From: Rhizophagus irregularis
Taxonomy: Eukaryota > Glomeromycota > Glomeromycetes > Glomerales > Glomeraceae
Direction of reading: 5' to 3'
NCBI RefSeq assembly: GCF_026210795.1
Contig: NC_089450.1
Location: 2,294,001 to 2,358,000, forward strand
Length of the DNA: 64,000 nucleotides
Under the pieces are notes generated by a model. That model searched no databases. It was not told the origin of the DNA and was given only the letters and a program-made list of their open reading frames with translations. Shown here piece after piece: positions 32,791-44,880 of this stretch. The translations under genes were made by a program, and so were the position numbers. The first letter of the stretch is position 1. Each line of letters opens with the position of its first letter.

Positions 32791-33179
32791 TAAGTAACCA
32801 AATTAATTTAAAAAGTATTTTTGGCCTTTTTTGTGTAATTAAAATCGTTATCTCGTTATTGGGTTGCAGACATTTCTTATGATAAGGGTAACTACCAGTT
32901 ACGTCTTGACTTATGTTAGTTTAAAATAAAAAATTTGGCACGTGATTTAAAAGCACGCAAACACTCTGCAAACTGCGTATTTTACTCGTCGAATCTTAAT
33001 CATTGTTATAGGATCGCTAGACATATCGCTCGTAGAGCAGGAGCTTATTGCTACTCGATTCTTCTCAATGGAATAAATTCAACAAGTTATACTAGAGTTC
33101 ATTGGATGGAAATATAGCATATTGCAAAAAATAACAGTAGATGTAATGGGATCATCGATTATATTGACTTGTGAATGAA
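32791..33179. other. Stretch with an isolated, unsupported frame
   Basis: A 60-codon frame at 32935-33117 (start MARDLKARKHSANC, end RVHWMEI) is less AT-driven than most, but no family was recognised. It may be an exon remnant. Confidence 0.25.
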
Positions 33180-33730
33180 TTACAAACTTATTCTATTAAG
33201 GATTTTATAATTAAATTAATTTTTTATTCGACCAAACAATTCTGGAATCAGGTTGTGTCACGGAACGTTAAATCATAAAGAATAAAATAATTTTTTATTT
33301 ATATTATACCTTTTATGGGTGTAATCGATAAAGCTTACTTTTTTTATTTGGAATTAATAAATTTATCTACCAATCTTTCAGTTCATGGATTATCTTGATT
33401 GACTATTTTTTTTTTATAAAAAGATTCAACTGTAAAACAATGGGGTACATTTAATATAAAAATCACAGATGGGAGATAATCAATTTTTTTTACGCCAACA
33501 TTTCTATTTTAGTATCTATATACTTTCAAATTTGGTAAGGCTTAAATTATTTTTTTTTCGCATGAAAGAAATAAACGTATTTTTGTATTTGTAAACATGT
33601 TATCATTCAAAGAAATTCCAAATGAGTTTTACGTTAAGGAATAGTTAGAAGCGGGAAGGTGCAACTGGCGTTTTCCCCTTCTTTTATTGAAAGATTCCGG
33701 TGTTTCAAATAAAATTTTCTTATATTGTCG
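33180..33730. repeat. Dispersed repeat, partner of 6540-7260
   Basis: It shares ATTCTGGAATCAGGTT, AATAAAATAATTTTTTATTT and the TAGTATCTAT region with the partner, in the same orientation. Confidence 0.55.
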
Positions 33731-33989
33731 ATTATATTGAGCCAATCAATTCCAAAATTAGATGTTTATTTCCTGATTTGGTAAATTTTTTAATTTTTTA
33801 ATATTCTATATTTATATATTTTTGACGACCAAACGATTTGCGATCACGATATACAGATAAACGGATAAACGGAACAAAATATTTTTCTAGTAACAAACAT
33901 GATTTAAATTAGATGTTCTGCAAAAGCATGTCAACCATGCGTATATCACGAGATCGTGAGTCAAAACTCCTGTTATAATTCTCGGTACA

Positions 33990-35235
33990 CAAATTACACT
34001 GGTTTTTTTCTAAACAGATAAACAGATAAACAGAGTTAAATGTTATTTTCATCATTATTAATCAATTGTACTACAGTATATCGTTGCGCAGAATCAGCCA
34101 CAAAACTCAGATAGCGTATGCAATTAATGTTCCACGTACTTCAATTGTCATAAATAAATAAAATTCAAATATTGAATTTTAGATACAATCCGTGATTATT
34201 GTTATCGCTCGGTAAATGCTATAACAGTAAATAACATTTACTTTTTCTTATCAAATTCGGAATAAAAATCATTCAATATTCTTCACGGTAGCCCTTGAGA
34301 AATTCTCCGACAGAATTCGCCTTAGACCTTTCAAGACATATTTCTTTCTTCATCTGCTTTATTTCCTTTCTATGGATTAGTCTAGGTTATAGAGTTGGAC
34401 CATTCACCATTCAACTTGGCAAAGGCCCGCCTAATTAACTTTTAAAATAGAATTTACGTATTACTTTTAGTTTATCGCTAGATATTTTTCTATGTACCGT
34501 ATATTGCGGGTCACAAATTTCAGAGGCACCACCATGAATTGTTTATGATAAAATGCTTATATAGTAACCAGAAAAATGTTTTTTCCTGAAACATAATAAA
34601 ATTAATAAATTCGGGATAAAAATTTAACGAAAATACGTACTGTAGATAAATATCCCCTTGTTCTTTTATTATTGTCATGCGGACTAGGCTAAATCGAAAA
34701 TAAAATATGATCATTATCTTTTTTTTATATAAATAAAGCTTCGATTTTTTTTTATTTCTTATAATGTGTGATACCAAATGTTAATAACCATTGTTTACAT
34801 CGTTCAAAGAAAAAAAAAATCAAAGTTTGCAAAGATGAAAATTTTTTTTGCGTTAATGACCCCAAAAGAAATATAGCACATATTTCATTTTATGAATGAA
34901 AAATAAAGTTTGAAACTTTCTATATAGTACTGTATGTATATATATGTACTTTATAACAATAGAATTCATTTTGATTTTATATCCATCGAAAATAATTGAC
35001 TATTAAATTAATAAAACCAAATCTTTTTCAGATTTTCAGATTTGCATTATTATACATATAGTGATGTCTTCACGCATTATAATCAATTTATTTTTAGTAA
35101 TCAAATAAAGGATTTAAATGTTGAACGGAGATAATGACAGAATTATTCCGTTTTCATAGATTTTAAGGACGTCCTTTAAAGCTTATTAATAAAAAATCTA
35201 ATTTTAGTAAAGAAACCAATCAAATAATAAAATAG
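33990..35235. repeat. Segmental repeat, inverted partner of 4920-6460
   Basis: Blocks in reversed order include GTGATGTCTTCACGCATTAT, TTATCGCTAGATATTTTTCT and ACGTACTTCAATTGTCA. The frame at 34777-34520 is not kept in the partner. Confidence 0.6.
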
Positions 35236-36489
35236 ATTGATTGAAATTATTAAAAAGGTCTTGTGCGACCTAATACTCGTTATTGATCGGTTATTTAATT
35301 TCTTATTTTCCTTTTTTGTTACTATGGCGGGTTATATGTACATTTTATTAAAAAATTATTATTTTTATCAGTGATTAAAAAGTATAATTATGGAATTTGT
35401 TTTTTGCTCACTCGCGCAAAATATACATGGAAGCGAATTAGGTTCAAGCCATGTCGAGATATTACGGCATATTACGGCATATTACACCAATCCGGAAAAA
35501 CACCGGTGTAATACTGGTGTAATACTATTTTAATATAAAAAATTTAAAACTGATGAATTAAAAATACTCACATATTCATTCTGTTACCAATATATAATTC
35601 AATGTTGAATTATATAAGTTATTCATATATATATATATGATAATGTATACATAGTAGTAATAACTGCAATGAATAAAGCATGACAAAATAAGACGATAAC
35701 TTAAATTTTAACTATTTAAAATTCCGCTTATTTTGGAGAAAATGTCAAAAAACCACTAACTCTGGTAAGATGACAATCACCAGCGGTGATATTCACTTTA
35801 TTTTTCTATTTTGAATTACAAGTTAACTAATCAAAATCGCTAAATTAGTATATACGTTGACGCTTTATACGTTACACAGAGAAATTTTATTCGTTCCCGA
35901 ACAATGATTTTTTATCTCGTGATTAAACGTGAAATTTTCGTTATTTTGAAAGGTTTGCATCATCATTAATGTTAAACAATGCACCTTTAATTGATCATAA
36001 AAGGAATATTCTTATTGGAGTATGAAGTTTTTTTTATTTATCGCCTTTTTCGAATTAGTGCGATCCCTACATAACACCCCCTAAAAAAAAATTGATTTCC
36101 AAAACTTTGCGATTACCGGCAATTTTATTGTTACCATTAGATGAGAAAAAACAGAGACCTTTTTATATTTATTTTTTTTATACAATTTATTTTCTACAAA
36201 ATAATACAGCAGGCGTAGGGTCTAAATGAAATTAATAAAGATTTCAGAATTGCAAAGTTACGATTGGCTGCCAATCGACACCAATCAGAATAAATATTCA
36301 GAACTAAATCATAATCACACTTCCTTATAAGCATATTTACGTTATAAATAAATTACCTATTAAATAATCAACGTTCGGATAGTTAGGATAGGAATGACCG
36401 AAAATGAAATATAATTAATAAGATAAATTAATTGCCAATCCGTCTAAAATCGGCACTGCGTTACTAATAAAATTCGGGGATAACAACAA
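35236..36489. other. AT-rich intergenic stretch
   Basis: No gene seen. 35462-35525 holds tandem ATTACGGCAT units followed by a GGTGTAATACTGGTGTAAT repeat that can pair with ATTACACC just before it. Confidence 0.4.
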
Positions 36490-37034
36490 CTTTGCAGAAA
36501 CCTCTGGTTTTCATAAAATATGTTAGCGATATTTTTAAAATATACCAGACATATGATATTCCTATTTATGTTATCTCTGTTTTAACTATATGCTGACAAT
36601 ATGTTGAACATATAATATAAAAATCTTATTTTTATATAGTAACAATATGTTAGAGACATGGTAAAAATATTATTTTGAATGTTAAATTAATATGGTTATT
36701 ATATGCCAAATATGTGTCAGAGATATGATAAAAATATTATTCAAAATATTAATTTTATATAGCTATCATATGGTAAATATGTATTAATAATATAATAGAA
36801 ATTCAATTTTATATAACAATCATATATTGAAAATATATCGAAGATAGAGTAATAATAACAAAATAATATAATAGCCATGTTTCAAAAATAATAAAATAAT
36901 ATAATGATTATATGATAAAAATTTCGATTTAAATTAAAATTTTCTCCAATAAATTCATGTACGACTTGATTTTTAAAAGAATTTCTCTAGTGTAATATAA
37001 TAACATAATGTTAGCAATATAGTTGTCTAGCTGA

Positions 37035-37461
37035 TTAAACTGCAGTATAATAAAAACTATTTAAAACATAACTTCGATTAGCCTCATTATGCTTGGTGCT
37101 ACATGTACTTTTACATTCGTGAATAAAGTGAACTTGAGACATGTGATCAATAAAATTGATTGGAAAGATTCAAAACCAACGTGATTCTTCCAGCTTCTGA
37201 TTATAAAGTGGGCATCTTGATATAGAATCAACAGAGTTCATCACCTGAAACTAATTAAATAAAAAAGTGTAAAATTTGACCATTGTTTGCTTTATGTTGA
37301 ATAATAAATTCAATTTTAGCATATGCGACACCTTTAGATTCTTCATTTAGATCTACAATATCTACAATATCACCAATATGAAGTTTTAATCGTACAGGTT
37401 CTTGATTGTCTTTAATAACCGTGTATGAAATTGAACTATAAAATTCTATGTTTTTGTTCAA
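37035..37461 (-). pseudogene. C-terminal part of a transposon-encoded protein, broken
   Basis: The first frame reads IGDIVDIVDLNEESKGVAYA and ends in a stop at 37255. After a one-base shift the reading continues through CPLYNQKLEESRWF and then IDHMSQVHFIHECKSTCS to N-S-F-Y-Y-T-A-V and a stop at 37035. One TGA and one TAG (where Trp would be expected) interrupt it. A C-terminus with I-D-H-M-S-Q-V-H-x-x-H-x-C resembles large transposon proteins I recall from this fungal lineage, possibly KDZ/Plavaka-like, but the class is not certain. It lies directly 3' of the intron-like array in the same orientation, within the inverted ends at 36490 and 39920, so it is probably what remains of the element's own gene. 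Confidence 0.5.
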
Positions 37462-37559
37462 TATTGCTGCACTTTAATTTAAATAATCTGTATGATGATT
37501 ATCAGCCAACTTTTTTCATACGTCTTGACACTCAACTTTTTTGGCACTCCATTAATCTT

Positions 37560-38290
37560 TAATAGCCACCTCCATTTCCAGAAAGAATCGCCAAAACCTA
37601 AAAAAGAAGAACCCAAAGAATAAACTGTTAATAAGTTTGTTAAAATAAAATTATTAAGAAAAAAAATTGAAAAAACTTACCGAAATTTCATATCCAAAGA
37701 TTTGGGAGAACGCCCTAAAAAACATAAAACGAACTGTTAGAAACCATCTGTTAAAAGGTGAAAAAAAAATTTGAAAATATACACTTACCAAAATCCAATA
37801 TCTAGAGAAATCCGAAAAACTGTAAAAAAAAAAAGAAATGTGTTAGAAACTGTTCGTTAAAAGATGGAAGAGTTAAATAAAAAAATAGTCAAAAACTTAC
37901 CAGAATGTAACCTCTAAAAAAACCTGAAAGAACCATCTAAAAAAAGAGAAGAAATGAACAGTTAGTAACTATTTTTTAAACTAAAAAAGAAAAAAATAAA
38001 ATTTTACTTGCCGAATTCCCACGTCCAAAGAGACTTAAAGAATTACCTAAAAAAAAAGAACTAAACTGTTAAAATGGTTCGTTAAAATATTAAAAAAAAA
38101 ATGAAAAATATATTTACTGAAATCTGGTTTCTTAAAAAAAAATAAGTTTTGCAAAAAATTGCGAAACTTTCTGTATTCAGAAAAAAATGGAACCTACAAA
38201 AGAAATGAGAAAAGTTAGTAACTTTTCTCAAAAAAAAAGTAAAAATTTGTTCGTAAAACTTACTATATCAAAATCGAACCCAAAAAGGAA
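37560..38290 (-). repeat. Array 2: exon/intron-like units on the minus strand
   Basis: On the minus strand, segments of about 35 nt ending in TTTTG or TTTCG and GTAAGT (for example donors near 37788 and 37680) alternate with spacers. The spacers contain TTAACGAACAGTTTCTAACA-like branch-site blocks and acceptors such as TTTTTTAG before GGCGTTCTCCC (about 37716). About six units are readable. The perfect palindrome GAGAAAAGTTAGTAACTTTTCTC is centred at 38209. The architecture matches the arrays at 21440-23335 and 54200-57450. Confidence 0.6.
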
Positions 38291-38830
38291 AAAGCTTATT
38301 TTTAGTTTAAATAAATAACTGCGGCTGTGGCTGCGGTTATATTAATATTGTATCACATGATTCATGTGACATATAATTTTATATAAAATAGGAGGCTTTC
38401 CCGAAATAAAATTTTTTTTTTTATATTTTTAATGATATTTATATATGTGCTCATATATATACACACATATATATATCTAATATAAATAATATGAATAATG
38501 ATATGTATTCGTCAGAGAATACATTATCAGTTATACTAAATATAATATCAAGTCTATTAAGAAGCTTAATAACGTTGCCTTGAGACTTTCATTAAATTAG
38601 AATAAACCATATACTTTAATTAATTAACTCATTTTATTCTTTATGAGCTCTGTATAATATTATATATTTTATACATTTTAAATGTTTATTTTACATATTC
38701 TTTACAATACACTTTTAGATTGAAACAATTATATTTTATTATTCTTTTAAATCATTTCATCTCTTTTTTAAAAAAAGTATTTAAAGCTAATCTTTGATGA
38801 GATTAGACAGGAACCACTAGAGTAAGAAGC

Positions 38831-38973
38831 TTAAATTTTTGGATTTCCGATGAATATTTGCTCTTTAGATGGATCTAGACGCGTAAAATTTGGTTGATAA
38901 TTGATATATTGATGATTGTATGGCTGTAATTTTTCCGGGATTGTCTGTACAAGTCTGAAGTGTGAACTGTTAT
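38831..38973 (-). pseudogene. Orphan terminal exon, unknown protein
   Basis: After an AG at 38975-38974 an open frame runs to a stop at 38831. It reads SSHFRLVQTIPEKLQPYNHQ and continues through YQPNFTRLDPSKEQIF. The codon choice is protein-like, not AT noise. No upstream exon was found. It lies inside the TIR element, so it may be a captured host fragment or part of the element's protein. Family not recognised. Confidence 0.4.
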
Positions 38974-39451
38974 CTCAATTGATACCATGTGATTATAAAC
39001 AAAATGAAAGTATTTTATTTTTTTTTATTTTAATTTAATGAATGTTTACTAATTGCTCATTTAATTTTTTTTTCTTTTTAGAGATTCTTTGAAGTACCAG
39101 GTCATAAGCTATCCCACCAGCTGGCAAAGTGTATGAAATTTCTTTAATTCACAAAGAAAGCCTTGCTAAAGTCATCTTTAGTGTAGGTCTAGTAATACAT
39201 TGCCTTAATTGAGCGTGGCTACGAAGTTTATGATTCTTAAGTAAGCTCCAACTATATATATATATCAATTTTATTTCAAATATTTTCATTAATGGATTAA
39301 TAAAAAAAATTGTTGTATTAACATTCTTATTGCCAAGTTGGAGTGAAAGGATCAAAAGGATATAAATTTTTTTTTTTTTAAAAAAAAAATAGTTGTATTA
39401 TTTAAAATTAAAAAAAATTGATTTCATACAGCCTTCATATAGCCAATATAG

Positions 39452-39535
39452 GACAGCCGAGACGAAAAAAAATGCCACTAGCGATCGACCTTATAGTCAT
39501 ATAGTCACATGCTAGAAGCGTTAAAGTTGCTAGTT
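39452..39535. repeat. Subterminal block shared with 59284-59370
   Basis: AAAAAAATGCCACTAGCGAT followed by CGACC, TATAGTCA, CACATGC and AGCGTTAAAGTTGCTA occurs at both sites in the same orientation relative to the right inverted end. It is diagnostic of a shared element family. Confidence 0.75.
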
Positions 39536-39922
39536 ATTCATATATCAACAACATATTCAAAATATATTATTCGTATATCAACAACAGCATTCAAAATATG
39601 TTATTCATATAACAACAGCATATTTGAAATATATTAACAACGTATTCAAAATATTCACTATATCATTAGTTTAAGTACATGTTTTAACATACTTTGAAAA
39701 TATTGTAAAAATATTTTATTCATATTACAAAATTATTTACTACATTATATTAGTTTAAGTTTAAATTTTAACATATATTAAAAATATTATAACATTATTT
39801 TATTAATATTACAAACATATTGCGTATATTAAAATATGTAGAACATATATATACCATCTGTTAGTAACATGTAGTGATTATGTCTAACATATTTTGCGAA
39901 AACCAGGGGTTTCTGCAAAGAA

Positions 39923-41363
39923 TAATAGCGTTTTTTACATCTCACGCGCGGGATAAACTACTTAAATAACCGAAAATTTCCCAAAAATTTAGGAAAATTC
40001 TGGGGTTTCCAGATTTGTGAAAACTAATTTCCTTAGTGACGTACAGGGGGATCGCACTAATTTGAAAACAACGATAAATTACTACTAGGGTTTTATTTTA
40101 GCTTCGCAATAAAAAAAAATTTTTTTTTATATTATTATTTTAAAGACAATAAAATAAAAAACTATCTTAATTGCTTTATTTAAATTCTATTAAATTAAAT
40201 TATTAATTAATATTTTTAACATTTTAAATTTACTTTAATTTACTTTTTTCTATTATATCAGTAAAAAATGGTTCAGTTTTAGAAAAAAGAAAAGTCAAAA
40301 AAAAAAATAAATAAATAAATATTGGAAAAAAAATTTCAGTTTTAACCAATTAAAAAAAATTTGGTTATAAAAATTGAAAAAAAAAAAATTAAAAAAATTC
40401 GGTAATACAATCGGTGATACAATAATCTGCTGCAGCTTTGATCACAGACTGGAAATAAATTATTTTATGTAAATAATAAACAACGCATCGCCACCAAAAA
40501 ATGGGGACCGGATTTATTTGCTGGTCATACATGCCAGTTACATGTGATTTTGGATAATTGTGTTAAATTATCGATTTAAAATCATATATTTTTTTCTTTT
40601 TCTTCATTATAATTTTTTTATAAACTCATATTTAAAAGAAGAGTCACTTAATTAGCCAAAATGATATTTGTGGTTAAAAAATGTTCGTTCAAATTTTAAA
40701 TCATTAGAGAAAATGAAAGATATTATAGTGCTAAAATCGTCAAACTATACCAAGAACCTGAAAAGGTTCTAATAAGAATACAATATATTTGGAATAATTA
40801 TCTTAGAAACATAAAGAACATAAATTTAAAATATTGCACATCGTAGTATATTATTCAAAACTATAACTATAAAAAAATTCTTTAAATATTTATATTTGTA
40901 AAAAATAATAATAAAATTCAATAACCTTAAAGTTTTATATAACGTACCATTTTTCAGGGTCGTTGTAAATAATACCAAATATCATATGACAATAAAATAA
41001 AATAATTACTCTTCATTCCACAAATTTAAATTATAAATAAAGTACATTAATGCTAAATTACTATTTCTCAAATACAACTATAAATTGACTCTTAATATGT
41101 AATACAAGCAATATACTGTAGTTAAATTAATAGTTAAGTTGAAAAATATTATTGGTCCACAACAATCCATTCTTGCATAAGCCTCATTAGTCTTAGCCTC
41201 AATTATTTATTTGTTTATTTATATTTAACAGCAAAATGCTAAGCTTTAGTTGGGTTTTGATAAAAATGCATATGATAACTTTTGTTATAAAGTTTAATTA
41301 TTATTCTAAAAAATAGTAATACTTATTAAATATTTTATATTATAAAAAAAACTTTCCATAATA
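39923..41363. other. AT-rich intergenic stretch
   Basis: No gene seen. Long A runs lie at 40100-40400. Nothing else recognised. Confidence 0.4.
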
Positions 41364-41779
41364 CACAGTGAAATTCGATAAACCGGATCGTTTTATCGGG
41401 ATATCCGTATAGCTTCGATACTATATTGAAAATCTATTATACTGGATTTTTAAAAAATTTTCATGCTAATAAAACAATATATACTATATTTTAGTTTTTA
41501 CATATTTTAATAGTAATATATAACTTCACCAGAATTAAAATTTATATAATTCTGACCAAAATTAAGATTTACCGCATCACGTTACTTAAATTTTATTTGT
41601 CTATGGTCACGTGATCCGGTTTATCGAATCATTTTTACCTATAGCTTGTTGGAAAATTGACTAGTAAACTCCGGCATATCGAAACTATTTTAATATACGT
41701 GATTTGGTTCCAGCAAAAAAAGCCTGGTTTAGGCCCAAATCCGGTTTATCGAAAACCCGGTTTATCGAATTTCACTGTG
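41364..41779. mobile_element. Tc1/mariner-type MITE with perfect 23-bp ends and TA duplication
   Basis: The left end CACAGTGAAATTCGATAAAC (plus CGG) is repeated exactly, inverted, at the right end. TA flanks both sides (41362-41363, 41780-41781). The right end repeats the GTTTATCGAAAnCCGG motif internally. The length is 416 bp and there is no transposase. The frame 41657-41872 runs out of the element and is not a gene. TCACGTGA lies at 41607. Confidence 0.85.
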
Positions 41780-41781
41780 TA

Positions 41782-42744
41782 CCTCCAGATGATTTGCGCC
41801 TCATTTGATATTTTCACAGCCCACAAAGAAGCCCATCCAAGCCCCTGTTGTTGTACAACCAATTATATGTAACCATAATGAATAAAAATTGTTATAAATA
41901 AAACATAATATTAAAATTTTATTGTTATCATTATAATTTTTAATTATATAACTGATAATTTTTTCAAATTAAAAAACCTTTATTTTTACTCACATAAAAT
42001 ATATTAATGAAATTTGCAAAGCTAATTTTGTTACCAAACTAAATGCTAAATATAAATAGTAACTTCAGAAAGATCCTATAGCTCCACTTTTCAAATCTTA
42101 ACAATTGCTTTAAAATGCATTAAAATCAATAATTCCAGGCAAAAGTTCAACTTACCTAGCAACTCATTCCCAAAGTGCAAAACAATAAAGACAACTTCTA
42201 GGATAATTCAAATAGCAACTCAATTTCAACCCATTCTCCATACATTTATTTTCAATGGTATTAATATATTTTATGAAAAAATTCTTGAAAAAGTTAATGT
42301 AGATGATTATCATTGGTACTAGTACAGGGGAAAGTGTACATATACATGGAATTGGAAAGAAGAAAAATGCACCTAAAATCAACTTGAATACATTGAAAGA
42401 AAATGAAGATGAAATAAAAAGAAGGATTCCTATTAGACGTAATTATTTTATTTAATTCTCCACGTTTAGATGAGCGCTGATGGAGTATCTGGAGAAACAT
42501 TTTTCCGAAAAATCATGTGACTTATTAGTTTATGATATTCCGTGATTTATTAAGTTATTACATAGTTTGGTCTTTGGGTGACGTGATTAAGCCCTATTTC
42601 AATTCGCATCATCATTTTGACTTGGCCTAGTTTAATAACAATAAATAACAAATTGAAAATATTTTATGTAATTGCATTAAGTCTGAAAACAATTTAAGCA
42701 AGTGTAAGATATTTTATTTTAAAATTGCATGATAAAAGTCATTT
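41782..42744. other. Intergenic stretch, nothing recognised
   Basis: Overlapping minus-strand frames at 42382-42164 and 42500-42294 are hydrophobic and unsupported. Confidence 0.35.
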
Positions 42745-43336
42745 ACAAAATTTTTGGAAAGGTTAAAAATGAAAGTATCTGTCATCTCGAAGGAAAACAT
42801 GATCAGGATCTTATTAATTCATTAAAAATTATAAGCAAATGGATTATTTAAACTAATAATATACAATTACGAAAAAAAATTTTAAATTTTATTACTCCAG
42901 TCTTACAAATTCTTGATTTTGAAAATAATGAACAAATAAATGAACAAATAAATGAACAGACCAACACGACCACTGTACCATCTCAAACATTGAGTTTATT
43001 TTCTATACAAACAATATTTAAATTATATAAAATTAAAATAAATGATTCAATTTTAACGCCCGAAGAATGTTCACAAATGGGTTGCAATTTAGCTAGAGAT
43101 CTTAAAAAAACTTGTAAAGAATTTCGGGATTTTCAAGCATTAGAATCACCTAATTCTTTAAATGAATATCAATAGATGAATGATGAAGAATTAATTATAT
43201 TAAATTTACAAGTAAGATATAACAAAATTGGAGCTTAAATATAAATAAGGAACAAAAGAAATATAAGATTATTAATGAAGTTTTGAAAAGAAGTATTGAT
43301 TTCCTGGACTTTAATGTAATAAAATTTATATTTTAA
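42745..43336 (+). pseudogene. Degenerate coding stretch, unknown protein
   Basis: A protein-like reading runs through HLEGKHDQDLINSLKIISKW, a stop near 42849, then LNFITPVLQILDF and a tandem N-E-Q-I repeat. It continues through IKINDSILTPEECSQMGCNL and DLKKTCKEFRDFQALESPNS to a TAG near 43173, then MNDEELIILNLQVRYNKIGA. After a frame change it ends EVLKRSIDFLDFNVIKF. Charged, helix-prone composition and continuity across the stops indicate a decayed gene. GTAAGA at about 43211 would bound an intron of only 38 nt, too short to rescue the frame. No family recognised. Confidence 0.5.
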
Positions 43337-43904
43337 TTAATATTTACATCACATGCTACTGTAATGATGTGTTTCAATATATTAAATATACTAGACAGCA
43401 ACTGACAAAATTATTTAAAATTTTAAAATTATTTAATATATCTTTTCTTTGTAATCAGTTTAAAATGTAGATAAAAAATTTTTTTAGCCGAGCCCGATTT
43501 GTTCAATCACCAAGAGTTCTATGCTTAGTGGCAAATGTTGGCATTTTAATTTGCTGAAAAATTAATAATTCAAGAAAAATGAAGTTGTATGTTCAATTCA
43601 TACCGATGAGGATGACTATGAAATTAACTTTATTAGTTAAAAGTCGTTCGATAATTTAAAGTATTGTTAGTTTATTGATTTTTTTTTTTTGAAAAAAAAA
43701 ATTTATTGAATGCTCGAATCTAAACTTTAGCTAATAAAGTGACTTTAATTTGTACTAACATACAATATTAATCTTTTTTCTTAATATAATAGAAGAATCA
43801 AAATCAATATTAAAAAATTTAAATTAACTCATTAAAAGTTTATTACAAAGAAAAAAAAAGAAAAAGTTAAAAGCTATACTATATATTTACTAATATGATA
43901 ACTT
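43337..43904. other. Intergenic stretch before the Mutator-like MITE
   Basis: AT-rich, poly-T near 43680-43690; nothing recognised. Confidence 0.4.
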
Positions 43905-44344
43905 AGGGATTAGAATCGATTCCCATTATTAGAATCGATTCTAAAATCGATTAATCGCGATTAATCGTTTCGCAAATACCGATTTTTTTTTATACTATTT
44001 ATAATAGGTGTGTTTAAACACATATCACGTGATTACAAAAAATTACAGTGATCGACGAACAAATTTCCTTTTTCGGAAATTTGTACAACCTTGTGCGATA
44101 GCAACCTGAATTTTATTGGGAGATAAAATTTCCTTTTTAGGAAGTTTGTGTTCCGTCACGTGATTCGCGGGCGGAATTATGAATTTGGCCAAAATTAACT
44201 ATTATGAACAAATAATAATTTACGGTCAAATTAACGAAACTGCGCCACAATAAGTAGATTCGATTTTTATTCGAGATTCGATTTAAAATCGATTCTTATC
44301 GATTTTCGATAGTTTCGATTTTAATCGAATCTTTTCCGATCCCT
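43905..44344. mobile_element. Mutator-like MITE with 10-bp target duplication
   Basis: The left end is AGGGATTAGAATCGATTC. The right end in reverse is AGGGATCGGAAAAGATTC. ATGATAACTT is duplicated exactly outside both ends (43895-43904 and 44345-44354). A 10-bp duplication is typical of the MULE group. The subterminal regions are stacked ATCGATT/AATCGAT words. The 440-bp element carries TCACGTGA at 44025 and 44156 and has no coding frame. Confidence 0.85.
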
Positions 44345-44880
44345 ATGATAACTTAAAATTTATCAGATAACAAATTCTAAGTAATCTTATTGTTCTAATC
44401 TTAATATCGAAAATATATCATTTGCTGATTTGTTACATTGCCTTATAAGTTTCTTAATAATTTTAACGTAAAATCAATATTAACAAGGGATTATTGTAAA
44501 AAATTTGACAATCTAAACTATTTATTATAAATAAAAACAAATTTTTTAACATAGAACGCGTGCATAGTATCTTATTATACTTTCATGATGAAGCAATTCG
44601 GATGATATTTTAACCCCCCTAAAATAATCATGTACAACGAATGGAATAATCTGTATGATTTCATGATTTATAATGTTTATGACATAAATTTACGTTAATA
44701 ACGTTAAGATACTTAATTTTCGCCACGGTAATAAATATATTTAATAATTTGAATAAATTTATTAAAATTATTTAAATTACAAACTAAGAATTTTGTACTC
44801 TAGTCTTAGTGTTTAAATAATCCAAGATAAAAAAATCAATGATAATAATTTAAAATATAAAAAAAACATTGTTAAATGAT
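44345..44880. other. 3' flank of the kinase gene
   Basis: AT-rich, no gene seen. It may hold the polyadenylation region of the minus-strand kinase gene. Confidence 0.4.

Larger units (their letters stand above)
36490..39920 (-). mobile_element. TIR element 3 with transposase-like remnant and intron-like array
   Basis: The left end is CTTTGCAGAAACCTCTGG and then TTTTC. The right end in reverse is CTTTGCAGAAACCCCTGG and then TTTTC, and both continue into AAAATATGTTAG. AA sits outside both ends (36488-36489, 39921-39922). Subterminal AT-rich repeats built on ATATGTT and AATATAT words span about 36520-36920 and 39530-39900. The interior reads on the minus strand. It contains an orphan exon (38973-38831), an intron-like array (38290-37560) and a transposase-like C-terminus (37461-37035). 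The block at 39452-39535 is shared with the element ending at 59390, so both belong to one family. Confidence 0.7.
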
